NCBI GenBank assembly: GCA_033807775.1
Contig: JAWVWS010001045.1
Span: forward strand, 1-64,000
Origin: Saussurea involucrata
Taxonomy: Eukaryota; Streptophyta; Magnoliopsida; Asterales; Asteraceae
Direction: 5' to 3'
Length of the DNA stretch: 64,000 nt
Positions 1-11,316 of this stretch are shown here, one piece after another (the stretch's first letter is position 1; each line of letters starts with the position of its first letter). Under the pieces are notes generated by a model, which saw nothing but the letters and a program-made list of their open reading frames with translations, made no database searches and had not been told where the DNA came from. Position numbers and translations under genes: made by a program.

Positions 1-569
1 TTAGACGATTAGATTCCTGAGAAATAGTAGTACGTTTTTAATTTAGATGTCAAGTCTTAATTTGTTCTCTAAGTATGGGTAAATCGTCAAAACGCTTGTA
101 GGACGGAAGCTGTAACTTTTCAAAGTTGTTTTCTACTAAAAACTAGGGGTGAGCATCGTTCGGGTCGGGTCGGGCCAAAAAAACCCCATTCCGATCGGGT
201 TTTGGGTGGACAAAACAGGCCCCGAAACCCTTCCTAAGTAAAATTCGAGTTTCGGACTTTGGGTCTAATCGGTTTTCGGGTTCATCGGGTCGGGTTCATC
301 GGGTTTCGGACTTAGATCAAAGCATAAAGTTCTGTTTGTTGAAAAAACCGTATAAAATCACTCACTCATTGGTCTGATTGAGGTGTATAATATATCGATG
401 GAAAGCTCTCTGTGTCTAGAACAACTTTCTAGTTTACAACGAGATCTAATTGCGAAATTAAGGGGCTCGAAATAATGTATTTCCAAAACTGGTCATGTTA
501 AAACGGGTTTTGCGCATTGTTTTTGTAAAAGTCATATAAAATTGGTCATTGATCCAAAAAATATGCATT

Positions 570-1120
570 TTAGACGATTAGATCCCTAATAAATAGTAGT
601 ACGTTTTTAATTTAGATGTCAAATCTTAATTTGTTCTCTAAGTATGGGTAAATCGTCAAAACGCTTGTAGGACGGAAGCTGTAACTTTTCAAAGTTGTTT
701 TCTACTAAAAACTAGGGGTGAGCATCGGTCGGGTCGGGTCGGGCCGAAAAACCCCCATCCCGATCGGGTTTTGGGTGGACAAAACAGGCCCCGAAACCCT
801 TCCTAAGTAAAATTCGAGTTTCGGACTTTGGGTCTAATCGGTTTTCGGGTTCATCGGGTCGGGTTCATCTAAGCATAAAGTTCTGTTTGTTGAAAAAACC
901 GTATAAAATCACTCACTCATTGGTCTGATTGAGGTGTATAATATATCGATGGAAAGCTCTCTGTGTCTAGAACAACTTTCTAGTTTACAACGAGATCTAA
1001 TTGCGACTTTAAGGGGCTCGAAATAATGTATTTCCAAAACTGGTCATGTTAAAACGGGTTTTGCGCACTGTTTTTGTAAAATTTATATAAAATTGGTCAT
1101 TGATCCAAAAAATATGCATT
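570..1120 (+). repeat. 551-bp satellite variant (18-bp deletion)
   Basis: This copy lacks 18 bp spanning CGGGTTTCGGACTTAGAT at the end of the GC-rich core, so GGGTTCATC runs straight into TAAGCATAAAG. The lost block is flanked by ATC on both sides, as expected for slippage or microhomology-mediated loss. The same deletion is in the copies at 4535-5085 and 6792-7342, which also share GATCCCTAA at their starts. The three therefore descend from one deleted monomer spread by array turnover. Confidence 0.88.
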
Positions 1121-1397
1121 TTAGACGATTAGATTCCTAAGAAATAGTAGTACGTTTTTAATTTAGATGTCAAATCTTAATTTGTTCTCTAAGTATGGGT
1201 AAATCGTCAAAACGCTTGTAGGACGGAAGCTGTAACTTTTCAAAGTTGTTTTCCACTAAAAACTAGGGGTGAGCATCGGTAGGGTCGGGTCGGGCCGAAA
1301 AACCCCCATCCCGATCGGGTTTTGGGTGGACAAAACAGGCCCCGAAACCCTTCCTAAGTAAAGTTCGAGTTTCGGACTTTGGGTCTAATCGGTTTTC

Positions 1398-1423
1398 GGG
1401 TTCATCGGGTCGGGTTCATCGGG
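1398..1423 (+). other. Predicted G-quadruplex motif, repeated in most monomers
   Basis: Four GGG runs separated by loops TTCATC, TC and TTCATC (6-2-6 nt), which fits the standard four-tract, loop 1-7 rule. The same motif is in nearly all monomers. It is lost in copies starting at 570, 4535 and 6792 (18-bp deletion) and in those starting at 13590, 25580, 28412, 32952 and 35214 (14-bp deletion). A further three-tract GGGTC run lies about 110 bp upstream in each unit. All motifs lie on the same strand, so the array is strongly strand-biased for G-rich tracts. Folding is a prediction, not seen. Confidence 0.6.
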
Positions 1424-1430
1424 TTTCGGA

Positions 1431-1442
1431 CTTAGATCTAAG
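1431..1442. other. 12-bp perfect palindrome in monomer
   Basis: CTTAGATCTAAG equals its own reverse complement. It recurs in most monomers; the copies starting at 1 and 1690 carry GATCAAAG, and those with the 18-bp deletion lose it. Long perfect dyads in satellites can bind dimeric proteins, but no known protein is implied here. Confidence 0.7.
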
Positions 1443-2258
1443 CATAAAGTTCTGTTTGTTGAAAAATCCGTATAAAATCACTCACTCATTGGTCTGATTG
1501 AGGTGTATAATATATCGATGGAAAGCTCTCTGTGTCTAGAACAACTTTCTAGTTTACAACGAGATCTAATTGCGACTTTAAGGGGCTCGAAATAATGTAT
1601 TTCCAAAACTGGTCATGTTAAAACGGGTTTTGCGCATTGTTTTTGTAAAAGTCATATAAAATTGGTCATTGATCCAAAAAATATGTATTTTAGACGATTA
1701 GATTCCTGAGAAATAGTAGTACGTTTTTAATTTAGATGTCAAGTCTTAATTTGTTCTCTAAGTATGGGTAAATCGTCAAAACGCTTGTAGGACGGAAGCT
1801 GTAACTTTTCAAAGTTGTTTTCTACTAAAAACTAGGGGTGAGCATCGGTCGGGTCGGGTCGGGCCAAAAAACCCCCATTCCGATCGGGTTTTGGGTGGAC
1901 AAAACAGGCCCCGAAACCCTTCCTAAGTAAAATTCGAGTTTCGGACTTTGGGTCTAATCGGTTTTCGGGTTCATCGGGTCGGGTTCATCGGGTTTCGGAC
2001 TTAGATCAAAGCATAAAGTTCTGTTTGTTGAAAAAACCGTATAAAATCACTCACTCATTGGTCTGATTGAGGTGTATAATATATCGATGGAAAGCTCTCT
2101 GTGTCTAGAACAACTTTCTAGTTTACAACGAGATCTAATTGCGAAATTAAGGGGCTCGAAATAATGTATTTCCAAAACTGGTCATGTTAAAACGGGTTTT
2201 GCGCACTGTTTTTGTAAAATTCATATAAAATTGGTCATTGATCCAAAAAATATGCATT

Positions 2259-4534
2259 TTAGACGATTAGATTCCTAAGAAATAGTAGTACGTTTTTAAT
2301 TTAGATGTCAAATCATAATTTGTTCTCTAAGTATGGGTAAATCGTCAAAACGCTTGTAGGACGGGAGCTGTAACTTTTCAAAGTTGTTTTCTACTAAAAA
2401 CTAGGGGTGAGCATCGGTCGGGTCGGGTCGGGCCGAAAACCCCCCATCCCGATCGGGTTTTGGGTGGACAAAACAGGCCCCGAAACCCTTCCTAAGTAAA
2501 GTTCGAGTTTCGGACTTTGGGTTTATTCGATTTTCGGGTTCATCGGGTCGGGTTCATCGGGTTTCGGACTTAGATCTAAGCATAAAGTTCTGTTTGTTGA
2601 AAAATCCATATAAAATCACTCACTCATTGGTCTGATTGAGGTGTATAATATATCGATGGAAAGCTCTCTGTGTCTAGAACAACTTTCTAGTTTACAACGA
2701 GATCTAATTGCGACTTTAAGGGGCTCGAAATAATGTATTTCCAAAACTGGTCATGTTAAAACGGGTTTTGCGCACTGTTTTTGTAAAATTCATATAAAAT
2801 TGGTCATTGATCCAAAAAATATGCATTTTAGATGATTAGATTCCTAAGAAATAGTAGTACGTTTTTAATTTAGATGTCAAATCTTAATTTGTTCTCTAAG
2901 TATGGGTAAATCGTCAAAACGCTTGTAGGACGGAAGCTGTAACTTTTCAAAGTTGTTTTCCACCAAAAACTAGGGGTGAGCATCGGTCGGGTCGGGTCGG
3001 GCCGAAAAACTCCCATCCCGATCGGGTTTTGGGTGGACAAAACAATTCCCCGAAACCCTTCCTAAGTAAAGTTCGAGTTTCGGACTTTGGGTCTAATCGG
3101 TTTTCGGGTTCATCGGGTCGGGTTCATCGGGTTTCGGACTTAGATCTAAGCATAAAGTTCTGTTTGTTGAAAAATCCGTATAAAATCACTCACTCATTGG
3201 TCTGATTGAGGTGTATAATATATCGATGGAAAGCTCTCTGTGTCTAGAACAACTTTCTAGTTTACAACGAGATCTAATTGCGACTTTAAGGGGCTCGAAA
3301 TAATGTATTTCCAAAACTGGTCATGTTAAAACGGGTTTTGCGCATTGTTTTTGTAAAAGTCATATAAAATTGGTCATTGATCCAAAAAATATGTATTTTA
3401 GACCATTAGATTCCTAAGAAATAGTAGTACGTTTTTAATTTAGATGTCAAGTCTTAATTTGTTCTCTAAGTATGGGTAAATCGTCAAAACGCTTGTAGGA
3501 TGGAAGCTGTAACTTTTCAAAGTTGTTTTCTACTAAAAACTAGGGGTGAGCATCGGTCGGGTCGGGTCGGGCCAAAAAACCCCCATCCCGATCGGGTTTT
3601 GGGTGGACAAAACAGGCCCCGAAACCCTTCCTAAGTAAAGTTCGAGTTTCGGACTTTGGGTCTAATCGGTTTTCGGGTTCATCGGGTCGGGTTCATCGGG
3701 TTTCGGACTTAGATCTAAGCATAAAGTTCTGTTTGTTGAAAATCCGTATAAAATCACTCACTCATTGGTCTGATTGAGGTGTATAATATATCGATGGAAA
3801 GCTCTCTGTGTCTAGAACAACTTTCTAGTTTACAACGAGATCTAATTGCGACTTTAAGGGGCTCGAAATAATGTATTTCCAAAACTGGTCATGTTAAAAC
3901 GGGTTTTGCGCACTGTTTTTTTAAAATCCATATAAAATTGGTCATTGATCCAAAAAATATGCATTTTAGACGATTAGATTCCTAAGAAATAGTAGTACGT
4001 TTTTAATTTAGATGTCAAATCATAATTTGTTCTCTAAGTATGGGTAAATCGTCAAAACGCTTGTAGGACGGAAGCTGTAACTTTTCAAAGTTGTTTTCTA
4101 CTAAAAACTAGGGGTGAGCATCGGTCGGGTCGGGTCGGGCCGAAAACCCCCCATCCCGATCGGGTTTTGGGTGGACAAAACAGGCCCCGAAACCCTTCCT
4201 AAGTAAAGTTCGAGTTTCGGACTTTGGGTTTAATCGATTTTCGGGTTCATCGGGTCGGGTTCATCGGGTTTCGGACTTAGATCTAAGCATAAAGTTCTGT
4301 TTGTTGAAAAATCCGTATAAAATCACTCACTCATTGGTCTGATTGAGGTGTATAATATATCGATGGAAAGCTCTCTGTGTCTAGAACAACTTTCTAGTTT
4401 ACAACGAGATCTAATTGCGACTTTAAGGCGCTCGAAATAATGTATTTCCAAAACTGGTCATGTTAAAACGGGTTTTGCGCACTGTTTTTGTAAAATTCAT
4501 ATAAAATTGGTCATTGATCCAAAAAATATGCATT
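2259..4534 (+). repeat. Four-monomer block, copy 1 (related to 7343-9618)
   Basis: Four successive monomers marked by CAAATCATAATT plus GGGTTTATTCGA; GATGATTAG; CAAGTCTTAATT; and CAAATCATAATT plus GGGTTTAATCGA. The same order of markers recurs at 7343-9618, pointing to a segmental duplication inside the array. Private changes (for example GACGGGAGC in copy 1) show later divergence. Confidence 0.7.
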
Positions 4535-5085
4535 TTAGACGATTAGATCCCTAAGAAATAGTAGTACGTTTTTAATTTAGATGTCAAATCTTAATTTGTT
4601 CTCTAAGTATGGGTAAATCGTCAAAACGCTTGTAGGACGGAAGCTGTAACTTTTCAAAGTTGTTTTCTACTAAAAACTAGGGGTGAGCATCGGTCGGGTC
4701 GGGTCGGGCCGAAAAACCCCCATCCCGATCGGGTTTTGGGTGGACAAAACAGGCCCCGAAACCCTTCCTAAGTAAAATTCGAGTTTCGGACTTTGGGTCT
4801 AATCGGTTTTCGGGTTCATCGGGTCGGGTTCATCTAAGCATAAAGTTCTGTTTGTTGAAAAAACCGTATAAAATCACTCACTCATTGGTCTGATTAAGGT
4901 GTATAATATATCGATGGAAAGCTCTCTGTGTCTAGAACAACTTTCTAGTTTACAACGAGATCTAATTGCGACTTTAAGGGGCTCGAAATAATGTATTTCC
5001 AAAACTGGTCATGTTAAAACGGGTTTTGCGCACTGTTTTTGTAAAATTTATATAAAATTGGTCATTGATCCAAAAAATATGCATT
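4535..5085 (+). repeat. 551-bp satellite variant, second copy
   Basis: Carries the same 18-bp deletion as the copy at 570-1120 and is followed, as that copy is, by a monomer with GGTAGGG in the core and TTTTCCACTAAA. The pair 570-1689 and the pair 4535-5654 are thus a duplicated two-monomer unit. Confidence 0.85.
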
Positions 5086-6791
5086 TTAGACGATTAGATT
5101 CCTAAGAAATAGTAGTACGTTTTTAATTTAGATGTCAAATCTTAATTTGTTCTCTAAGTATGGGTAAATCGTCAAAACGCTTGTAGGACGGAAGCTGTAA
5201 CTTTTCAAAGTTGTTTTCCACTAAAAACTAGGGGTGAGCATCGGTAGGGTCGGGTCGGGCCGAAAAACCCCCATCCCGATTGGGTTTTGGGTGGACAAAA
5301 CAGGCCCCGAAACCCTTCCTAAGTAAAGTTCGAGTTTCGGACTTTGGGTCTAATCGGTTTTCGGGTTCATCGGGTCGGGTTCATCGGGTTTCGGACTTAG
5401 ATCTAAGCATAAAGTTCTGTTTGTTGAAAAATCCGTATAAAATCACTCACTCATTGGTCTGATTGAGGTGTATAATATATCGATGGAAAGCTCTCTGTGT
5501 CTAGAACAACTTTCTAGTTTACAACGAGATCTAATTGCGACTTTAAGGGGCTCGAAATAATGTATTTCCAAAACTGGTCATGTTAAAACGGGTTTTGCGC
5601 ATTGTTTTTGTAAACGTCATATAAAATTGGTCATTGATCCAAAAAATATGTATTTTAGACGATTAGATTCCTAAGAAATAGTAGTACGTTTTTAATTTAG
5701 ATGTCAAGTCTTAATTTGTTCTCTAAGTATGGGTAAATCGTCAAAACGCTTGTAGGACGGAAGCTGTAACTTTTCAAAGTTGTTTTCTACTAAAAACTAG
5801 GGGTGAGCATCGGTCGGGTCGAGTCGGGCCAAAAAACCCCCATCCCGATCGGGTTTTAGGTGGACAAAACAGGCCCCGAAACCCTTCCTAAGTAAAGTTC
5901 GAGTTTCGGACTTTGGGTCTAATCGGTTTTCGGGTTCATCGGGTCGGGTTCATCGGGTTTCGGACTTAGATCTAAGCATAAAGTTCTGTTTGTTGAAAAT
6001 CCGTATAAAATCACTCACTCATTGGTCTGATTGAGGTGTATAATATATCGATGGAAAGCTCTCTGTGTCTAGAACAACTTTCTAGTTTACAACGAGATCT
6101 AATTGCGACTTTAAGGGGCTCGAAATAATGTATTTCCAAAACTGGTCATGTTAAAATGGGTTTTGCGCACTGTTTTTGTAAAATTCATATAAAATTGGTC
6201 ATTGATCCAAAAAATATGCATTTTAGATGATTAGATTCCTAAGAAATAGTAGTACGTTTTTAATTTAGATGTCAAATCTTAATTTGTTCTCTAAGTATGG
6301 GTAAATCGTCAAAACGCTTGTAGGACGGAAGCTGTAACTTTTCAAAGTTGTTTTCCACTAAAAACTAGGGGTGAGCATCGGTCGGGTCGGGTCGGGCCGA
6401 AAAACCCCCATCCCGATCGGGTTTTGGGTGGACAAAACAGGCCCCGAAACCCTTCCTAAGTAAAGTTCGAGTTTCGGACTTTGGGTCTAATCGGTTTTCG
6501 GGTTCATCGGGTCGGGTTCATCGGGTTTCGGACTTAGATCTAAGCATAAAGTTCTGTTTGTTGAAAAATCCATATAAAATCACTCACTCATTGGTCTGAT
6601 TGAGGTGTATAATATATCGATGGAAAGCTCTCTGTGTCTAGAACAACTTTCTAGTTTACAACGAGATCTAATTGCTACTTTAAGGGGCTCGAAATAATGT
6701 ATTTCCAAAACTGGTCATGTTAAAACGGGTTTTGCGCACTGTTTTTGTAAAATTCATATAAAATTGGTCATTGATCCAAAAAATATGCATT

Positions 6792-7342
6792 TTAGACGAT
6801 TAGATCCCTAAGAAATAGTAGTACGTTTTTAATTTAGATGTCAAATCTTAATTTGTTCTCTAAGTATGGGTAAATCGTCAAAACGCTTGTAGGACGGAAG
6901 CTGTAACTTTTCAAAGTTGTTTTCTACTAAAAACTAGGGGTGAGCATCGGTCGGGTCGGGTCGGGCCGAAAAACCCCCATCCCGATCGGGTTTTGGGTGG
7001 ACAAAACAGGCCCCGAAACCCTTCCTAAGTAAAATTCGAGTTTCGGACTTTGGGTCTAATCGGTTTTCGGGTTCATCGGGTCGGGTTCATCTAAGCATAA
7101 AGTTCTGTTTGTTGAAAAAACTGTATAAAATCACTCACTCATTGGTCTGATTGAGGTGTATAATATATCGATGGAAAGCTCTCTGTGTCTAGAACAACTT
7201 TCTAGTTTACAACGAGATCTAATTGCGACTTTAAGGGGCTCGAAATAATGTATTTCCAAAACTGGTCATGTTAAAACGGGTTTTGCGCACTGTTTTTGTA
7301 AAATTCATATAAAATTGGTCATTGATCCAAAAAATATGCATT
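6792..7342 (+). repeat. 551-bp satellite variant, third copy
   Basis: Carries the identical 18-bp deletion and the GATCCCTAAG start, but is followed by a different monomer type (CAAATCATAATT and GGGTTTATTCGA), so it sits in another higher-order context. Confidence 0.85.
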
Positions 7343-9618
7343 TTAGACGATTAGATTCCTAATAAATAGTAGTACGTTTTTAATTTAGATGTCAAATCAT
7401 AATTTGTTCTCTAAGTATGGGTAAATCGTCAAAACGCTTGTAGGACGGAAGCTGTAACTTTTCAAAGTTGTTTTCTACTAAAAACTAGGGGTGAGCATCG
7501 GTCGGGTCGGGTCGGGCCGAAAACCCCCCATCCCGATCGGGTTTTGGGTGGACAAAACAGGCCCCGAAACCCTTCCTAAGTAAAGTTCGAGTTTCGGACT
7601 TTGGGTTTATTCGATTTTCGGGTTCATCGGGTCGGGTTCATCGGGTTTCGGACTTAGATCTAAGCATAAAGTTCTGTTTGTTGAAAAATCCATATAAAAT
7701 CACTCACTCATTGGTCTGATTGAGGTGTATATTATATCGATGGAAAGCTCGCTGTGTCTAGAACAACTTTCTAGTTTACAACGAGATCTAATTGCGACTT
7801 TAAGGGGCTCGAAATAATGTATTTCCAAAACTGGTCATGTTAAAACGGGTTTTGCGCACTGTTTTTGTAAAATTCATATAAAATTGGTCATTGATCCAAA
7901 AAATATGCATTTTAGATGATTAGATTCCTAAGAAATAGTAGTACGTTTCTAATTTAGATGTCAAATCTTAATTTGTTCTCTAAGTATGGGTAAATCGTCA
8001 AAACGCTTGTAGGACGGAAGATGTAACTTTTCAAAGTTGTTTTCCACTAAAAACTAGGGGTGAGCATCGGTCGGGTCGGGTCGGGCCGAAAAACCCCCAT
8101 CCCGATCGGGTTTTGGGTGGACAAAACAGGCCCCGAAACCCTTCCTAAGTAAAGTTCGAGTTTCGGACTTTGGGTCTAATCGGTTTTCGGGTTCATCGGG
8201 TCGGGTTCATCGGGTTTCGGACTTAGATCTAAGCATAAAGTTCTGTTTGTTGAAAAATCCGTATAAAATCACTCACTCATTGGTCTGATTGAGGTGTATA
8301 ATATATCGATGGAAAGCTCTCTGTGTCTAGAACAACTTTCTAGTTTACAACGAGATCTAATTGCGATTTTAAGGGGCTCGAAATAATGTATTTCCAAAAC
8401 TGGTCATGTTAAAACGAGTTTTGCGCATTGTTTTTGTAAAAGTCATATAAAATTGGTCATTGATCCAAAAAATATGCATTTTAGACGATTAGATTCCTAA
8501 GAAATAGTAGTACGTTTTTAATTTAGATGTCAAGTCTTAATTTGTTCTCTAAGTATGGGTAAATCGTCAAAACGCTTGTAGGACGGAAGCTGTAACTTTT
8601 CAAAGTTGTTTTCTACTAAAAACTAGGGGTGAGCATCGGTCGGGTCGGGTCGGGCCAAAAAACCCCCATCCCGATCGGGTTTTGGGTGGACAAAACAGGC
8701 CCCGAAACCCTTCCTAAGTAAAGTTCGAGTTTCGGACTTTGGGTCTAATCGGTTTTCGGGTTCATCGGGTCGGGTTCATCGGGTTTCGGACTTAGATCTA
8801 AGCATAAAGTTCTGTTTGTTGAAAAATCCGTATAAAATCACTCACTCATTGGTCTGATTGAGGTGTATAATATATCGATGGAAAGCTCTCTGTGTCTAGA
8901 ACAACTTTCTAGTTTACAACGAGATCTAATTGCGACTTTAAGGGGCTCGAAATAATGTATTTCCAAAACTGGTCATGTTAAAACGGGTTTTGCACACTGT
9001 TTTTGTAAAATTCATATAAAATTGGTCATTGATCCAAAAAATATGCATTTTAGACGATTAGATTCCTAAGAAATAGTAGTACGTTTTTAATTTTGATGTC
9101 AAATCATAATTTGTTCTCTAAGTATGGGTAAATCGTCAAAACGCTTGTAGGACGGAAGCTGTAACTTTTCAAAGTTGTTTTCTACTAAAAACTAGGGGTG
9201 AGCATCGGTCGGGTCGGGTCGGGCCGAAAACCCCCCATCCCGATCGGGTTTTGGGTGGACAAAACAGGCCCCGAAACCCTTCCTAAGTAAAGTTAGAGTT
9301 TCGGACTTTGGGTTTAATCGATTTTCGGGGTCATCGGGTCGGGTTCATCGGGTTTCGGACTTAGATCTAAGCATAAAGTTCTGTTTGTTGAAAAATCCAT
9401 ATAAAATCACTCACTCATTGGTCTGATTGAGGTGTATAATATATCGATGGAAAGCTCTCTGTGTCTAGAACAACTTTCTAGTTTACAACGAGATCTAATT
9501 GCGACTTTAAGGGGCTCGAAATAATGTATTTCCAAAACTGGTCATGTTAAAACGGGTTTTGCACACTGTTTTTGTAAAATTCATATAAAATTGGTCATTG
9601 ATCCAAAAAATATGCATT
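7343..9618 (+). repeat. Four-monomer block, copy 2 (related to 2259-4534)
   Basis: Same marker order as 2259-4534, about 5.08 kb away. Private differences include GTATATTATATC and AGCTCGCTG in the first monomer and GGAAGATGTAAC in the second. Confidence 0.7.
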
Positions 9619-11316
9619 TTAGACGATTAGATTCCTAAGAAATAGTAGTACGTTTTTAATTTTGATGTCAAATCATAATTTGTTCTCTAAGTATGGGTAA
9701 ATCGTCAAAACGCTTGTAGGACGGAAGCTGTAACTTTTCAAAGTTGTTTTCTACTAAAAACTAGGGGTGAGCATCGGTCGGGCCGAAAACCCCCCATCCC
9801 GATCGGGTTTTGGGTGGACAAAACAGGCCCCGAAACCCTTCCTAAGTAAAGTTCGAGTTTCGGACTTTGGGTTTAATCGATTTTCGGGTTCATCGGGTCG
9901 GGTTCATCGGGTTTCGGACTTAGATCTAAGCATAAAGTTCTGTTTGTTGAAAAATCCATATAAAATCACTCACTCATTGGTCTGATTGAGGTGTATAATA
10001 TATCGATGGAAAGCTCTCTGTGTCTAGAACAACTTTCTAGTTTACAACGAGATCTAATTGCGACTTTAAGGGGCTCGAGATAATGTATTTCCAAAACTGG
10101 TCATGTTAAAACGGGTTTTGCACACTGTTTTTGTAAAATTCATATAAAATTGGTCATTGATCCAAAAAATATGCATTTTAGATAATTAGATTCCTAAGAA
10201 ATAGTAGTACGTTTTTAATTTAGATGTCAAATCTTAATTTGTTCTCTAAGTATGGGTAAATCGTCAAAACGCTTGTAGGACGGAAGCTGTAACTTTTCAA
10301 AGTTGTTTTCCACTAAAAACTAGGGGTGAGCATCGGTCGGGTCGGGTCGGGCCGAAAAACCCTCATCCCGATCGGGTTTTGGGTGGACAAAACAGGCCCC
10401 GAAACCCTTCCTAAGTAAAGTTCGAGTTTCGGACTTTGGGTCTAATCGGTTTTCGGGTTCATCGGGTCGGGTTCATCGGGTTTCGGACTTAGATCTAAGC
10501 ATAAAGTTCTGTTTGTTGAAAAATCCGTATAAAATCACTCACTCATTGGTCTGATTGAGGTGTATAATATATCGACGGAAAGCTCTCTGTGTCTAGAACA
10601 ACTTTCTAGTTTACAACGAGATCTAATTGCGACTTTAAGGGGCTCGAAATAATGTATTTCCAAAACTGGTCATGTTAAAACGGGTTTTGCGCATTGTTTT
10701 TGTAAAATTCATATAAAATTGGTCATTGATCCAAAAAATATGCATTTTAGACGATTAGATTCCTAAGAAATAGTAGTACGTTTTTAATTTAGATGTCAAG
10801 TCTTAATTTGTTCTCTAAGTATGGGTAAATCGTCAAAACGCTTGTAGGACGGAAGCTGTAACTTTTCAAAGTTGTTTTCTACTAAAAACTAGGGGTGAGC
10901 ATCGGTCGGGTCGGGTCGGGCCAAAAAACCCCCATCCCGATCGGGTTTTGGGTGGACAAAACAGGCCCCGAAACCCTTCCTAAGTAAAGTTCGAGTTTCG
11001 GACTTTGGGTCTAATCGGTTTTCGGGTTCATCGGGTCGGGTTCATCGGGTTTCGGACTTAGATCTAAGCATAAAGTTCTGTTTGTTGAAAAATCCGTATA
11101 AAATCACTCACTCATTGGTCTGATTGAGGTGTATAATATATCGATGGAAAGCTCTCTGTGTCTAGAACAACTTTCTAGTTTACAACGAGATCTAATTGCG
11201 ACTTTAAGGGGCTCGAAATAATGTATTTCCAAAACTGGTCATGTTAAAACGGGTTTTGCACACTGTTTTTTGTAAAATTCATATAAAATTGGTCATTGAT
11301 CCAAAAAATATGCATT
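9619..11316 (+). repeat. Trimeric higher-order unit, copy 1
   Basis: Three monomers (9619, 10178, 10747) carrying, in order, AATTTTGATGTC with CAAATCATAATT; GATAATTAG with ACCCTCATCCC; and CAAGTCTTAATT. The first is 559 bp because 10 bp of the GGGTC tract are missing (GGTCGGGCCG). The same ordered markers recur at 11317-13023. Confidence 0.8.

Larger units (their letters stand above)
1121..1689 (+). repeat. Reference 569-bp satellite monomer (third copy)
   Basis: Chosen as a typical full-length copy for mapping sub-features. Order: AT-rich lead (1121-1260); GC-rich core starting at CTAGGGGTGAGCATCGG (about 1263) with GGGTC tracts, a CCCGATCGGG palindrome (1310-1319) and a four-tract G-rich motif (1398-1423); a 12-bp palindrome CTTAGATCTAAG (1431-1442); a run of TCACTCACTCATTGG; a TATA-like TGTATAATATAT; an inverted repeat CTAGAA/TTCTAG (1536-1552); and an AT-rich tail with TTGATCCAAAAAATATG before the next unit. 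These elements recur in nearly every copy, so they belong to the consensus. This copy carries one private change in the core (GGTAGGG for GGTCGGG). Confidence 0.9.

Noticed and set aside
1340..1352. Telomere-like AAACCCTT in each monomer
   Set aside because: Only a single CCCTAAA-like unit per 569 bp, not a tandem run, so not interstitial telomeric DNA.
1501..1520. TATA-like GTATAATATAT in each monomer as a promoter
   Set aside because: AT-rich motifs of this kind are expected by chance in an AT-rich repeat; no initiator or coding region follows.
5280..5462. 60-codon frame in a satellite monomer (similar ones at 9767, 25728, 54116, 55813 and further right)
   Set aside because: Opens from TTG or GTG, not ATG, lies wholly in the satellite consensus, is broken in most monomers, and looks like no known protein.
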